Positions 53,297-62,606 are shown, counted from the first letter of the stretch. The stretch is 64,000 nucleotides of DNA from Clostridia bacterium (GCA_009929315.1 SAAS01000003.1:186001-250000), one strand, 5' to 3'. The notes: generated from the letters alone by a model not told the origin. Made by a program: numbers and translations.

Positions 53297-53359
53297 TTGA
53301 CAATTGAACGGGCATTCAACTATAATGGCGTAGATGGTTGAACAGGCGCTCAACTATAA
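53297..53359 (+). promoter_or_regulatory. Promoter and duplicated ArsR-family operator
   Basis: TTGACA (53297-53302), an 18 bp spacer and TATAAT (53321-53326) form the promoter. Two copies of TTGAACnGGC-n3-TCAACTATAA lie at 53304-53325 and 53338-53359. The first is inside the spacer and covers the -10; the second is downstream of the start. The TTGAA...TTCAA symmetry and position match CadC/ArsR-type metal-responsive operators, so the regulator encoded next probably represses its own operon. Confidence 0.82.
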
Positions 53360-53378
53360 AGGCTTTGGAGGTGCTTTA

Positions 53379-53762
53379 ATGAAAAGAGAAGATGTATTTT
53401 GCGATTGCGAGGTTATTCACGCCGACTTGGTTGAAACGGTCAGAAAAAGAATGCCGGATGAAAACGAGCTTTATGATTTGGCCGATTTTTTTAAGGTTCT
53501 GGGCGACAGCACTCGGGCAAAAATTATCTGGGCGCTCGACGAAAGCGAGATGTGCGTTTGCGATCTCGCGGTACTGTTAAACATGACAAAGTCCGCAATT
53601 TCCCATCAACTCAGCTCGCTTAAGCAAGCAGACTTGGTAAAATACAGAAAAGAGGGGAAAGTTGTTTTCTATTCCCTTGCGGACAATCATATCAGGGAGA
53701 TTTTTGAAAAAGGCTTGGAACATATCAGAGAAGATATATCGATTAGGGAGAACATACAATGA
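53379..53762 (+). CDS. ArsR/SmtB-family metal-responsive repressor (CadC-like)
   Basis: The protein represses its operon until a metal binds. From the ATG at 53379, after GGAGGTGCTTTA, it has 127 aa. It combines an N-terminal Cys pair (C8, C10), the alpha-3 Cys pair (C59, C61 in ESEMCVCDLA) and a possible alpha-5 site (D102, H104, H115, E118). Those four cysteines resemble the Cd/Pb site of CadC. The recognition helix includes TKSAISHQLSSLKQADLV. It is followed, with a 4-base overlap, by the HMA gene and then the ATPase. Confidence 0.9.
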   Translation: MKREDVFCDCEVIHADLVETVRKRMPDENELYDLADFFKVLGDSTRAKIIWALDESEMCVCDLAVLLNMTKSAISHQLSSLKQADLVKYRKEGKVVFYSLADNHIREIFEKGLEHIREDISIRENIQ

Positions 53763-53980
53763 AAATGACTTATAGACTTATGGGACTTGACTGCGCAAAT
53801 TGCGCGGCAAAAATGGAGGCTGCAATTTCAAAACTCGACGGCGTATCGAGTGCGAGCGTCAATTTTATGACTACAAAAATGGTGCTTGAGGCGCAGGATG
53901 ACAAGGTCAATGAAGTTCTTTCGGCTGCCGAAAGAATAATTAAGAAAATTGAACCTCAGGTAATATTGAAAAGGGCATAA
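53759..53980 (+). CDS. Heavy-metal-associated (HMA) domain protein
   Basis: The 73 aa protein is a free-standing ferredoxin-fold HMA domain with the metal-binding C12-x2-C15 motif (GLDCANCAAKMEAAISKLDG). It starts ATG inside the end of the regulator gene (ATGA). Its position before the P-type ATPase, which lacks its own N-terminal HMA domain, suggests that it is a metallochaperone or a split-off domain of the pump. The DCANCA motif is that of Zn/Cd/Pb-pump HMA domains rather than the copper type GMTCxxC. Confidence 0.9.
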   Translation: MKMTYRLMGLDCANCAAKMEAAISKLDGVSSASVNFMTTKMVLEAQDDKVNEVLSAAERIIKKIEPQVILKRA

Positions 53981-53993
53981 GGAGTTTTAGAAA

Positions 53994-55841
53994 ATGAAAA
54001 AGCGACTTTGGCGAATAATCATCGGCGCGCTTATATTTATTCCTGCCGTGATTATTAAGCCGAGTGACGAATGGATTAAGCCGGCTCTTTTCGCTGTCGC
54101 CTACCTGGCGGTTGGCGGTGACGTTGCGCTCAGAGCCGTTAAAAATATCGTTCACGGCAGAGTTTTTGACGAGAATTTTCTGATGGGACTTGCGACTATC
54201 GGCGCTTTTTGTATCGGCAAGTATGCCGAAGGTGTCGAGGTAATGCTGTTTTACCAGATTGGGGAGCTTTTCCAGAGCTTCGCAGTTGAAAAATCCCGAA
54301 AATCAATTGCGGCTCTTATGGACATTCGCCCCGATTACGCAAATGTTAAGTGCGGAGAGGAGCTTATAAAAACCGACCCCTATGATGTCAAAATCGGAGA
54401 TATTATAGTGATAAAAGCGGGTGAGCGCATACCTCTGGACAGCAAGGTGCTCGTCGGGAGCTCCATGATAGACACTTCTGCGCTTACGGGCGAATCGCTT
54501 CCGCGAGAGGTGAGCTCAGGCTGCGAGCTTTTAAGCGGCTGTATAAATATAAACGGCGTTCTGACAGCCGAGGTTGAAAAGAAATTCGGCGAATCAACCG
54601 TCAGCCAAATTCTTGATTTGGTCGAAAACGCGAGCAATAAAAAGTCCGTTTCGGAAAAATTTATAACAAAGTTTGCCAAATACTATACTCCGACGGTTGT
54701 AGGCGTTGCCGCTCTTCTCGCAGTTATGCCACCCCTGCTTTTTCAAGGCGCGAGTTTCGATGACTGGGTGTTTCGCGCACTTACCTTCTTGGTGGTGTCG
54801 TGCCCCTGCGCACTCGTAATTTCGATTCCGCTCAGCTTCTTCGGCGGCATAGGCGGCGCCTCCCGCAGCGGAATTTTGGTTAAGGGCAGCAACTATCTCG
54901 AAGCGCTGGCGCAAACGGAAATTGTTGTGTTTGACAAAACGGGAACGCTTACGAAAGGCGTGTTCAAGGTCCAAGAAATTCACGCACAAAGCATTTCGGA
55001 CTCTGAACTGCTTGAAATAACAGCCTGTGCGGAAAGCTATTCAAATCATCCGATTTCGCTTTCGCTGAAAAGCGCCTATGGAAGAGAAATCGCGGGCGAG
55101 CGCGTTACGCAGGTTGAAGAAATTTCGGGACAGGGCGTTAAGGCGACTGTCGACGGGAAAAAAGCCGCAGTCGGCAACACGCGGCTGATGGAAAGCCTCG
55201 GAATAGATTACTTTAAGGGGGAGCTTGTCGGAACGGTTGTTCACGCCGCGCTTGAGGGCGAGTATGTCGGGTATATCGTTATTGCCGATGAGCTTAAATC
55301 TGACGCAAAAAAGTCTATTAAACTTCTGAAAGCCGCCGGTATCAAGCAAATCGTCATGCTCACCGGTGACAGTAAAAATGTCGGCGAACAGGTCGCGAAG
55401 GAACTGGGGCTTGACAAGGTTTATTCCGAACTTCTGCCGGCGGACAAGGTTATTAAGCTCGAGGAGCTGCTCTCAGAAAAATCGGCAAAGGGCAAGCTCG
55501 TCTTTGTTGGCGACGGGATTAACGACGCGCCCGTTCTCGCCAGAGCGGATATCGGCATCGCGATGGGCGGATTGGGCTCGGATGCCGCGATTGAGGCGGC
55601 GGATGTCGTTATAATGACCGATGAGCCTTCAAAAATCGCGGAAGCGATGAAGATATCGAAGAAGACTCTCGGAATCGCACGACAGAACATCGTATTTGCA
55701 ATCGGAATCAAAGTCGGCGTCCTTATTTTCAGCGCTTTCGGACTTGCAAGCATGCAAGCGGCAATTTTTGCCGACGTCGGGGTTACAATTCTTGCTGTGC
55801 TCAACGCTTTCAGGGCATTAAACACGAAAAAAGCGCTCTAA
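53994..55841 (+). CDS. Heavy-metal P1B-type ATPase (Zn/Cd/Pb exporter type)
   Basis: This pump exports divalent soft metals with ATP. The 615 aa protein lacks an N-terminal metal-binding domain. It has TM helices, the actuator motif TSALTGESLP, the metal-site SCPCALVIS (C270-P-C272), the phosphorylation motif DKTGTLTKG (D314) and GDGINDAPVLARADIGIAMG. The SCPCALV motif with a following SIPL is typical of the Zn/Cd/Pb (P1B-2) group, as is a CadC-type regulator, so copper is less likely. A strong terminator follows. Confidence 0.93.
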   Translation: MKKRLWRIIIGALIFIPAVIIKPSDEWIKPALFAVAYLAVGGDVALRAVKNIVHGRVFDENFLMGLATIGAFCIGKYAEGVEVMLFYQIGELFQSFAVEKSRKSIAALMDIRPDYANVKCGEELIKTDPYDVKIGDIIVIKAGERIPLDSKVLVGSSMIDTSALTGESLPREVSSGCELLSGCININGVLTAEVEKKFGESTVSQILDLVENASNKKSVSEKFITKFAKYYTPTVVGVAALLAVMPPLLFQGASFDDWVFRALTFLVVSCPCALVISIPLSFFGGIGGASRSGILVKGSNYLEALAQTEIVVFDKTGTLTKGVFKVQEIHAQSISDSELLEITACAESYSNHPISLSLKSAYGREIAGERVTQVEEISGQGVKATVDGKKAAVGNTRLMESLGIDYFKGELVGTVVHAALEGEYVGYIVIADELKSDAKKSIKLLKAAGIKQIVMLTGDSKNVGEQVAKELGLDKVYSELLPADKVIKLEELLSEKSAKGKLVFVGDGINDAPVLARADIGIAMGGLGSDAAIEAADVVIMTDEPSKIAEAMKISKKTLGIARQNIVFAIGIKVGVLIFSAFGLASMQAAIFADVGVTILAVLNAFRALNTKKAL

Positions 55842-55850
55842 AACTTTATA

Positions 55851-55899
55851 AAACAAAGCAGCGCAGGCATTAAATCAATGCCTGCGCTGCTTTGTTTTT
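55851..55899 (+). terminator. Terminator of the metal-resistance operon
   Basis: AAACAAAGCAGCGCAGGCATT / AATGCCTGCGCTGCTTTGTTT forms a 21 bp perfect stem with a 5-base loop; it can act on both strands. Confidence 0.93.
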
Positions 55900-55927
55900 G
55901 GTTATTTGAAAGGATAGAGCGCCTCAC

Positions 55928-57031
55928 TTAATTTAGCGTGAAGGTAACGAGTACGGGGTTGTGGTCGCTGTACTCGAAATCGGTGTCAATGTTGAGGGCG
56001 CTTGCCGTGACATTGTCGGACACTATAAAGCCGTCGATAACCACAGAATAGTTCACGCCTTTTTCATAGGGCATATCAGTGCTGCGGCAGGTCGGAACCT
56101 CGGTAAGGTTCTCTGCCCTGACAACGCTCAGACCCTCGGAAATATCTGACGACTCAAGCGGAAATACCCAACTCGGCACATTTTGCTCGCTGGCAAAAGT
56201 TGAAATAGTGTCACAGAGGGCGTGGTTGAAGTCGCCGCCAACGATAACATAATTGCCTTTGGCATATTCATCGGCCATCACGCTGTTTAGCAGCTCTAGC
56301 TGCTGAGCCCGAATCGTTCCGCCCTCATCGTATGCCGACATGTGGCTGTTAATAAGTACAAGCTCCTTGCCGTTATCAACAGGCAGCCTAAGCAGGGTAA
56401 AGCAGCGGTCAAGGTCAAAAAACTTTGTCAAAAAGCTTGTATCAACTGGATAACTTCTGCGAACCGCTTCGCTGACTTTATAGCGGCTCATAGTAAGTAG
56501 CCCCGATATTACGCTCCCGTGAGGTTCGCTTAAAGGATACATCATGTATGCACTGTGAAAGTTGAGAGCGTAAATGCTGCTTAAATCGGGATTTTCCTGC
56601 TCAAAAATTGAGCGCTGGTTAATTTCAAAGCTGCGGGTGGACTTAGTATCTACCTCCTGCAACAGATAAAAATCCGCATTTTGTGATTGAGCGACCTGAA
56701 GAGCCCCCTCCGTGTTCGTAAGAACGATATCCTTGCTCTGCGCGCGCGACATTGTGCCCTGCACCTCAGTTCCGTCAAGCATCGTGCCGCTGTCCATAAA
56801 GAAAGAAAAATCGTGGTTATAGGCTCCGAAGCCGATGTTATATGTAAGAGCCTTGTAGCTTACTCCGCTTTGGAGAACCTCGTCCGAGGGGTTTGAAATT
56901 TCAAGCGCGCTGTTGTCGTCAATCCTGTAATAATTAAACTGCATGTAAAGAACATAGCCGACTACCGCAAGCAAAACCAGAAGTATTATGCCTCCAATAA
57001 GAAAAAGGGCTACTTTAAGACCGTGTTTCAT
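55928..57031 (-). CDS. Membrane-anchored endonuclease/exonuclease/phosphatase-fold protein
   Basis: The family cuts phosphodiester or phosphomonoester bonds in nucleic acids, inositides or sphingolipids. The start is the ATG at 57031, after GAGGGGAGATTAACC. The 367 aa protein has a TM anchor (about 8-29) and an extracytoplasmic catalytic domain with LTYNIGFGAYNHD, LLQEVD, LINSHMSAYDEGG, VGGDFNHALCDT and DHNPVLVTF, which supply the metal and catalytic Asn, Glu, His and Asp. Substrate is unknown; an external target such as lipid or DNA is inferred from topology. Confidence 0.85.
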   Translation of the reverse strand: MKHGLKVALFLIGGIILLVLLAVVGYVLYMQFNYYRIDDNSALEISNPSDEVLQSGVSYKALTYNIGFGAYNHDFSFFMDSGTMLDGTEVQGTMSRAQSKDIVLTNTEGALQVAQSQNADFYLLQEVDTKSTRSFEINQRSIFEQENPDLSSIYALNFHSAYMMYPLSEPHGSVISGLLTMSRYKVSEAVRRSYPVDTSFLTKFFDLDRCFTLLRLPVDNGKELVLINSHMSAYDEGGTIRAQQLELLNSVMADEYAKGNYVIVGGDFNHALCDTISTFASEQNVPSWVFPLESSDISEGLSVVRAENLTEVPTCRSTDMPYEKGVNYSVVIDGFIVSDNVTASALNIDTDFEYSDHNPVLVTFTLN

Positions 57032-57216
57032 GGTTAATCTCCCCTCAAACATGAACATTGTAGTGTGAATTATAGTATATATTACCATATTGTCAGCCAA
57101 TTGTATAATGTTTTTTCGATTTTGTCACAATAGGTGAAAACGCGCCTTCCGTATTTGCGTATAAAGCCTAAAAAAGAGCAAAACCTAGCGAAGAACACAA
57201 AAGGGTGGTGAGGATA

Positions 57217-58830
57217 ATGCGCGCTTTGGAAAAACTGCTTTCACAGACGAAAAAGAAAATAACGAAATCGGTTGTCTCTTCTGAAGCTGAAGAAATAAAC
57301 CCCGAAAAATTATCAAGGTGCCTGAGTGAAAATCTTAATGCGCTTGTAAAGGTCTTCGGCGATAACTGCGACTTCGTTTCACGGGAGTTTAATTTCGGCA
57401 GGGACGGACAATACAAAGGCGCGATTATGTTTTTTGACGGCCTTACGAACCTTAAAATAATAAATGACAACGTGATTAAACCGCTAATGTATGACAGCCG
57501 ATTTGTTCGCTCGGACGATACAGGCGCGCTGGAAAGCCTTGAAGAACTCAGAGACAAGCTGGTGTCGGTAGGGGATTTGAAAACTGTTGAAAGCATAAGC
57601 GGAGCTATTGACGCCTGCCTTTCTGGCAATGCCGTTTTACTGGTGGACGGATTTCAAAAGGCGCTGGATATCAGCGCAAAAGGCTGGGACAAAAGAGCAA
57701 TCAGTGAGCCGGACACCGAAACCGTTGTTCGTGGTCCGCGCGAGGGCTTCATTGAAAACCTGCGAACAAACACGGCGCTTGTTCGCAGAAAACTAAGAAG
57801 CCCGCAGCTCAAAATCCGCTCGATAAAAATCGGTGATCGCACGAACACTCAGGTTAACATAATATATATCGACGGAATTGTGAACCCCGAGCTGATTGCG
57901 GAGATTGAAAGACGGCTTAAAAATATTGATACGGACGCCATTTTGTCTGCCGGAAATATTGAACAGTTCATTGAGGATTCGCCCTCCTCAGTTTTTCAGA
58001 CCATCAGATACAGCGAAAAACCGGACACCATTGTCGGCAAAATGCTTGAAGGTCGGGCCGCTATTATCATTGACGGCACACCGTTTGTGCTTTCTTTGCC
58101 AATGCTTTTTGTCGAGAACTTTCAATCCTCGGAGGATTACGCCGTTCGGACAAGTTACGCTACAACAATGCGTATCCTTCGGTTTATTGCGTTTTTCATA
58201 AGCCTTTTCGGACCTGCGCTTTATGTCGCGCTTGCCACTTATCATCAGGAACTGATACCGACCTCACTTCTTATTACTATGGCAGCTTCGAGCGAAAGCC
58301 TGCCGTTTCCGGCGGCGCTTGAAACCTTTCTAATGATGCTCTCCTTTGAAATACTCAAGGAGGCCGGAGTGCGTATGCCGCGTCCTATCGGTCAGGCGAT
58401 AAGCATTGTCGGCGCTCTGGTAATGGGCGAAGCGGCAGTTTCGGCAGGGCTTGTCGGTGCGCCCATAGTAATAGTAATTGCAATAACAGCGGTAGCAAGT
58501 TTTGCTATTCCCTTCGCTTCCGACGCTGTATCACTGCTAAAATGGGTTTTGCTTGTTTTGGCGGCTACAATGGGAAGCTTCGGAATAACGCTCGGGGCGC
58601 TGGCAATTGTTATTCATCTAGCTTCTCTGCGTTCCTTCGGAACCGAGTATTTAGCGCCGTTTGCACCTTTCCAAACTAGCGATCTCAAAGATACGCTAAC
58701 AAGGGTTCCGCTTTGGAAGATGAGGACACGTCCGAGAGCGCTTAAGCCGAGAGATTCAAAAAGGCAGAATTTCAAAATTCCCTATAAGCCGGCAGAGGCG
58801 AATGACTCAGGCGAGGAGGACAGATCGTGA
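57217..58830 (+). CDS. Spore germination protein, GerA family (A subunit)
   Basis: GerA proteins form the A subunit of nutrient germinant receptors in the inner spore membrane. The start is the ATG at 57217 after GGTGAGGATA. The 537 aa protein has an N-terminal soluble domain (about 1-290) and several TM helices in about 310-490, with the family block PFPAALETFLMMLSFEILKEAG and PIGQAISIVGALVMGEAAV. The A, C and B genes follow in order with overlaps, so one operon is likely. The germinant is unknown. Confidence 0.94.
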   Translation: MRALEKLLSQTKKKITKSVVSSEAEEINPEKLSRCLSENLNALVKVFGDNCDFVSREFNFGRDGQYKGAIMFFDGLTNLKIINDNVIKPLMYDSRFVRSDDTGALESLEELRDKLVSVGDLKTVESISGAIDACLSGNAVLLVDGFQKALDISAKGWDKRAISEPDTETVVRGPREGFIENLRTNTALVRRKLRSPQLKIRSIKIGDRTNTQVNIIYIDGIVNPELIAEIERRLKNIDTDAILSAGNIEQFIEDSPSSVFQTIRYSEKPDTIVGKMLEGRAAIIIDGTPFVLSLPMLFVENFQSSEDYAVRTSYATTMRILRFIAFFISLFGPALYVALATYHQELIPTSLLITMAASSESLPFPAALETFLMMLSFEILKEAGVRMPRPIGQAISIVGALVMGEAAVSAGLVGAPIVIVIAITAVASFAIPFASDAVSLLKWVLLVLAATMGSFGITLGALAIVIHLASLRSFGTEYLAPFAPFQTSDLKDTLTRVPLWKMRTRPRALKPRDSKRQNFKIPYKPAEANDSGEEDRS

Positions 58831-60062
58831 AAAAGTCCAAAAAGCAAAAACTTGAAGCTGATTATTTCAAGACGACAAAACACAGAGCTTTATCGGCTGC
58901 GCGAAGATTAATCTCAATAGTTATTTGCACGGCGCTTATTTTTTCCCTCAGTTCATGCTGGAGCCGACGCGAACTGAATACCCTCGCGATTGTGCTGGCT
59001 ACCGCGCTGGATGTCGGTGATAAACCTGATACGGTGAAGGTTACCGCTCAGATTGTTAAGCCCGGAGGTATTAAAGCAAGTTCAACCTCATCAGGGGGCG
59101 GAACGGCAGAAAAAGCGTTCTCGAATATTGCGTTTACAGATAAAAGCATACTTTCGGCTTTGGGCGGGTTTACGCATATAACCAACCGCAGAATGTATTT
59201 TTCACATAATAAGGTCCTGATATTCGGCAGTGAGCTTGCCAAGCGAGGAATCGCAGAGGGAATGGATACCTTTACCCGAAATTTTGAAACTCGAATGAAT
59301 GTCTATGTTCTGGTTTCAAAGGACAAAGCGGCCGATATCCTTGACGAGGAAATCGAATTGGAGCAGATGCCCGCTAACCATATTTCCGAACTTCTCGAAA
59401 ATCAAGGGCTGAGTTCCGAAACGGCTATTGTGACGGTACGAGATTTCAATATTGCGACACTAAGCGGAACGATGGCGCCTATAGCGCCGATGATTGAACT
59501 GTATAACTTTAAAGAAAAGAAGAAAGCTCGACTTGAGGGAACGGCTGTTTTCAAAGAAAGCAGGATGATTGGCGAGCTGAGTTCGACTCAGACGAGAGGG
59601 CTGCTCTGGATTACAAACAAAGCGAAAAGACACACAATTACCATTGACACGGAATTGGGGAAGATCGACTTAATCATTACGGGATCAAAGGGCAGCATAA
59701 AACCCTATCGGAATAAGGATGGAACTATCGGAATTAAGCTTATGGTTAACGCTCAGGGCTGTCTTGAAGGCAACGAAACCGAAGAGGATTTGTCAACCCT
59801 TGAGAATATTCAGAAGCTTTCGGAGCTTGCGGAGGAGGCAATCAGAGCTGATATTGAGAGCTCAATTAAGCAGGCACAGGCGCTTTCCGCAGATGTTTTT
59901 GGCTTCGGAGAGTCAATCCGAAGGGATTATCCCAAAGAATTTGAGAAAATTAAGGATAATTGGGATCAAGAGTTTGTCAAGATAAAGCCCATGCTTGAAG
60001 TGGAAGTTTTTCTTAACTGTACAGGGGGTATAGGAAAACCGGTGAAAGAGGGAGGCGGCTAA
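58827..60062 (+). CDS. Spore germination lipoprotein, Ger(x)C family (C subunit)
   Basis: GerC subunits are lipoproteins needed for germinant receptor function. The start is the GTG at 58827, 7 bases after GGAGG; it overlaps the gerA stop as GTGA. The 411 aa protein has an unusually long N-terminal stretch before the lipobox SLSSC44, which is followed by WSRRELNTLAIVLATALDVG, the family start. The long N terminus may reflect annotation or a real extension. It overlaps gerB by one base. Confidence 0.92.
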   Translation: MKKSKKQKLEADYFKTTKHRALSAARRLISIVICTALIFSLSSCWSRRELNTLAIVLATALDVGDKPDTVKVTAQIVKPGGIKASSTSSGGGTAEKAFSNIAFTDKSILSALGGFTHITNRRMYFSHNKVLIFGSELAKRGIAEGMDTFTRNFETRMNVYVLVSKDKAADILDEEIELEQMPANHISELLENQGLSSETAIVTVRDFNIATLSGTMAPIAPMIELYNFKEKKKARLEGTAVFKESRMIGELSSTQTRGLLWITNKAKRHTITIDTELGKIDLIITGSKGSIKPYRNKDGTIGIKLMVNAQGCLEGNETEEDLSTLENIQKLSELAEEAIRADIESSIKQAQALSADVFGFGESIRRDYPKEFEKIKDNWDQEFVKIKPMLEVEVFLNCTGGIGKPVKEGGG

Positions 60063-61165
60063 TGAAACTTGAAAACGGGCATATCTCTGAGCATTCCTTG
60101 ATGTTTGGGGTGTATTGCTTTATGCAGGCCTCAATGCTGCGCACGGCTTTCATCGTCGGTGTAACAAAAAATGATTCATGGGCAATGGCCTTCACAGGTC
60201 TTGCGCTTGCGCTTGTGCTAGTCGCAATTTACGCGGCGCTGCTGCGGCGTTATCAGCAAAAAAATCTATTTGAAATAAATGAGCTTATCTTTGGAAACGT
60301 CTTAGGAAAAGTTTTTTCTGCGCTTTATCTTTTTTTCTTTCTTACCATCGCAGCGCTGAATGCGCGTGACCTTGGAAATTTCGCTGAGAGCAGCGTTTTA
60401 CCCGGTACTCCGCTCACGGCTTTTATCCTAATGTTCCTTATGGTTTGTGTTTATGCAATACGAAAAGGAATAGAGAACATGATGCGGCTTGCCACGGTTC
60501 TTTCGTTTGTAGCCGCCGGTGCGCTTGTGTTCAATGTAGTTTTGATTCTTAAAAATGTAAATATTGAATTTTTAAAACCGATGTTTCAGCTCCCGTTTAA
60601 AAACTATGTACAGGGTACCGTCACGGTTGCGGCGATTCCGATGGGCGAAATATTGGCGTTCACTATGATTACACCCATGCTCGGCAAAAACAAGAAAGCT
60701 GGCAAAATGATGGCTTTAGGGCTTATATATTCTGTAATCTCCCTCTCGATTATCATGTTGCGAGATATTGTGACACTCGGCCCACTGCTCGGAATAGTCA
60801 GGCTGCCGTCCTTTGAATCAATCCGGTATATCAGCCTTGCGGGCGTGATGACACGAATGGAAAGCCTTTATGCCGTGATTCTGATAAGCCTTTTCCTTTT
60901 TAAGACGGTTGTGCTGCTTTACGCAAGTGTTCTTGGGCTTGCCCAGATTCTAAATTTTAAAAGTTATTCACCGCTTACTTTGATATGCGGAGCTTTCGTT
61001 TTGTTTTATTCGCTGATTGTAACAAAATCGGCAATGGAAAACGAGGAGTGGGGTGCAAGCGTTGCACCGTTCTTTTCCTTGAGCTTCGAGCTTATGCTTC
61101 CCGTCATCGCGCTTGCAACAGCGATGATAAAAAGAATGCTAAAAAAGAAGGAGGCACAGCAATGA
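60062..61165 (+). CDS. Spore germination permease, GerB family (B subunit)
   Basis: GerB subunits belong to the APC transporter superfamily and form the membrane part of the germinant receptor, thought to bind the germinant. The 367 aa protein has about ten TM helices and the family signatures SVLPGTPLTAFILMFLMVCV and TVTVAAIPMGEILAFTMITP. It completes the A-C-B set. The last codons overlap the next small gene, which starts at 61162. Confidence 0.93.
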   Translation: MKLENGHISEHSLMFGVYCFMQASMLRTAFIVGVTKNDSWAMAFTGLALALVLVAIYAALLRRYQQKNLFEINELIFGNVLGKVFSALYLFFFLTIAALNARDLGNFAESSVLPGTPLTAFILMFLMVCVYAIRKGIENMMRLATVLSFVAAGALVFNVVLILKNVNIEFLKPMFQLPFKNYVQGTVTVAAIPMGEILAFTMITPMLGKNKKAGKMMALGLIYSVISLSIIMLRDIVTLGPLLGIVRLPSFESIRYISLAGVMTRMESLYAVILISLFLFKTVVLLYASVLGLAQILNFKSYSPLTLICGAFVLFYSLIVTKSAMENEEWGASVAPFFSLSFELMLPVIALATAMIKRMLKKKEAQQ

Positions 61166-61389
61166 AATATTTTCTGTGCCTTGCAGGCTTCGCGGTAGTG
61201 GCGGCATTGGACTTTCCGACTTTGATAAAAAGCAAAAAACGCCGTGAGCTTGCGATTTATTCAGCGATTTTTATCATGGTGCTGGCTTTTGCCGTTTTAG
61301 TTGTTGCAGACGGCACTATGAAAAGCACAATTCAAGTAATCAAACCGTTTTACCGCGATATTTTGCATCTCAGCTTCAAAAAAGCCTAG
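61162..61389 (+). CDS. Small membrane protein at the end of the ger operon
   Basis: The 75 aa protein starts at the ATG at 61162, after GAAGGAGGCACAGCA, and overlaps the gerB stop by 4 bases. It has two TM helices (about 2-18 and 30-50), with KSKKRR between and KSTIQVIKPFYRD after them. Position and coupled translation point to a role with the germinant receptor; small D subunits with two TM helices are known beside some ger operons. I do not recognise a motif that proves this. Confidence 0.75.
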   Translation: MKYFLCLAGFAVVAALDFPTLIKSKKRRELAIYSAIFIMVLAFAVLVVADGTMKSTIQVIKPFYRDILHLSFKKA

Positions 61390-61446
61390 ACTCAAAAGCT
61401 TTAATTGCGCAGGCAAGAAAAAAGTGGTAAAATATAGCTGATTTAA

Positions 61447-61482
61447 GCGGCGGAGCGAAGCGCTTTTTGCACCGCCGCTTTT
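61447..61482 (+). terminator. Terminator after the ger operon
   Basis: GCGGCGG / CCGCCGC (61447-61453 and 61472-61478) is followed by TTTT; an inner AGCG/CGCT pair adds stability. Confidence 0.7.
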
Positions 61483-61508
61483 GATAACATCAGTTAGGAG
61501 TACGCCTT

Positions 61509-62528
61509 TTGAAAAGACTTATCCTGCCGCTGCTTTTCTGTTTAGTCCTCGCCTTTTCCTTGACAGGCTGTGGGTTAAAAGCCGAAAACAAGCCTGTTGT
61601 TGCCGAGCCGTCCGAGGCTGTATGCACGGAAACGCCGACTCCCGATTATGAGCAGAGCGTGGACTATTCATGGAAGCCAAATGTTCTGTCGGAAATCTAT
61701 GCCGATATTTACGGCGAAACCTTTGTCGCCGATTACGGGGCGATGATTGACGCGTTTTTAAGCTACGAAAACAGTTTTCCCTGCGCAAGCGCCGAAAATG
61801 TCGATGCCATTAACTATGCAGCGGCAAGCTGCTTTCCGCTGCTCAATATGGATGTCGTCTATGTGCAGTACGATGAAGCGCAAAAGGCCGGTGTTCTTGC
61901 CTATACAATGACGAAGGAGGAACATTTGGCGGCAATTGAGACCTTCAAGAAAGCGGTAACGGATTTTATAACGGAAAGCGTAAAAAAATCGGACAGCGAG
62001 CTGACGACGGCGCTTGCACTCTATATGAATTTCTCGGCGGCAATCAGCTATGATTACGCCGCGCTTGATTCGGAAGCGATAGTCGATGTGTCCCCCTACC
62101 GCGCCTTGCTTCGCCATGAGGGAATCTGCCAGAGCTTCGCGCCGGCCTACGCCTATCTTTGCCTGCAAATGGGCATAGACGCCGTTGCTGCGGGTGGGCT
62201 CGCCACGGACGACACGGCGCATGAATGGACGCTTGTTAGGCTTGACGGCTCCAATTATTACATGGATACCACCTTCGAAAACGGCGAGGGAGGGCTGGGG
62301 CTTAAATACTTCGGGATGACCACCGCGGATCGTGTTGCCGCGGGCGGCTACATAGAAAAAACCTTCAACATCGGAGAATGCAACGAGCTGTGGGGTACGG
62401 AAATTTCAGTCGATGACAGCCGTTTTTCGGCTTTTCGCAATGTGACCTATGCGGTGCTTGACCGCAAGAACGGGAGAATTGACTGTACTGATTCGGACGG
62501 CACCGAGTGGAAGTTTCCGCTTGAATGA
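61509..62528 (+). CDS. Transglutaminase-like domain lipoprotein
   Basis: The 339 aa protein has a lipoprotein signal (FSLTGC21) and a C-terminal transglutaminase-core domain with the Cys-His-Asp triad in HEGICQSFAPAYAYL, AHEWTLVRLDG and YYMDTTFENG. Such proteases or transamidases act outside the cell, often on wall or surface peptides. The start is the TTG at 61509, 8 bases after AGGAG. It has its own terminator and no functional neighbour. Confidence 0.83.
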   Translation: MKRLILPLLFCLVLAFSLTGCGLKAENKPVVAEPSEAVCTETPTPDYEQSVDYSWKPNVLSEIYADIYGETFVADYGAMIDAFLSYENSFPCASAENVDAINYAAASCFPLLNMDVVYVQYDEAQKAGVLAYTMTKEEHLAAIETFKKAVTDFITESVKKSDSELTTALALYMNFSAAISYDYAALDSEAIVDVSPYRALLRHEGICQSFAPAYAYLCLQMGIDAVAAGGLATDDTAHEWTLVRLDGSNYYMDTTFENGEGGLGLKYFGMTTADRVAAGGYIEKTFNIGECNELWGTEISVDDSRFSAFRNVTYAVLDRKNGRIDCTDSDGTEWKFPLE

Positions 62529-62574
62529 TTCTACGACTGCGGGAAGCCAAACCACTTGACCCGTAATAATATAA

Positions 62575-62606
62575 AAGGCAGCCGCGTAAGCTAACGCGGC
62601 TGCCTT
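62575..62606. terminator. Bidirectional terminator between two lipoprotein genes
   Basis: AAGGCAGCCGCGT / ACGCGGCTGCCTT with a 6-base loop lies between convergent genes. Confidence 0.85.

Noticed and set aside
57101..57216. Sigma-G promoter for the ger operon
   Set aside because: TGAAAA and GCGTATAAA are loosely similar to a sigma-G site, but the -10 does not match CATnnTA well enough to call.
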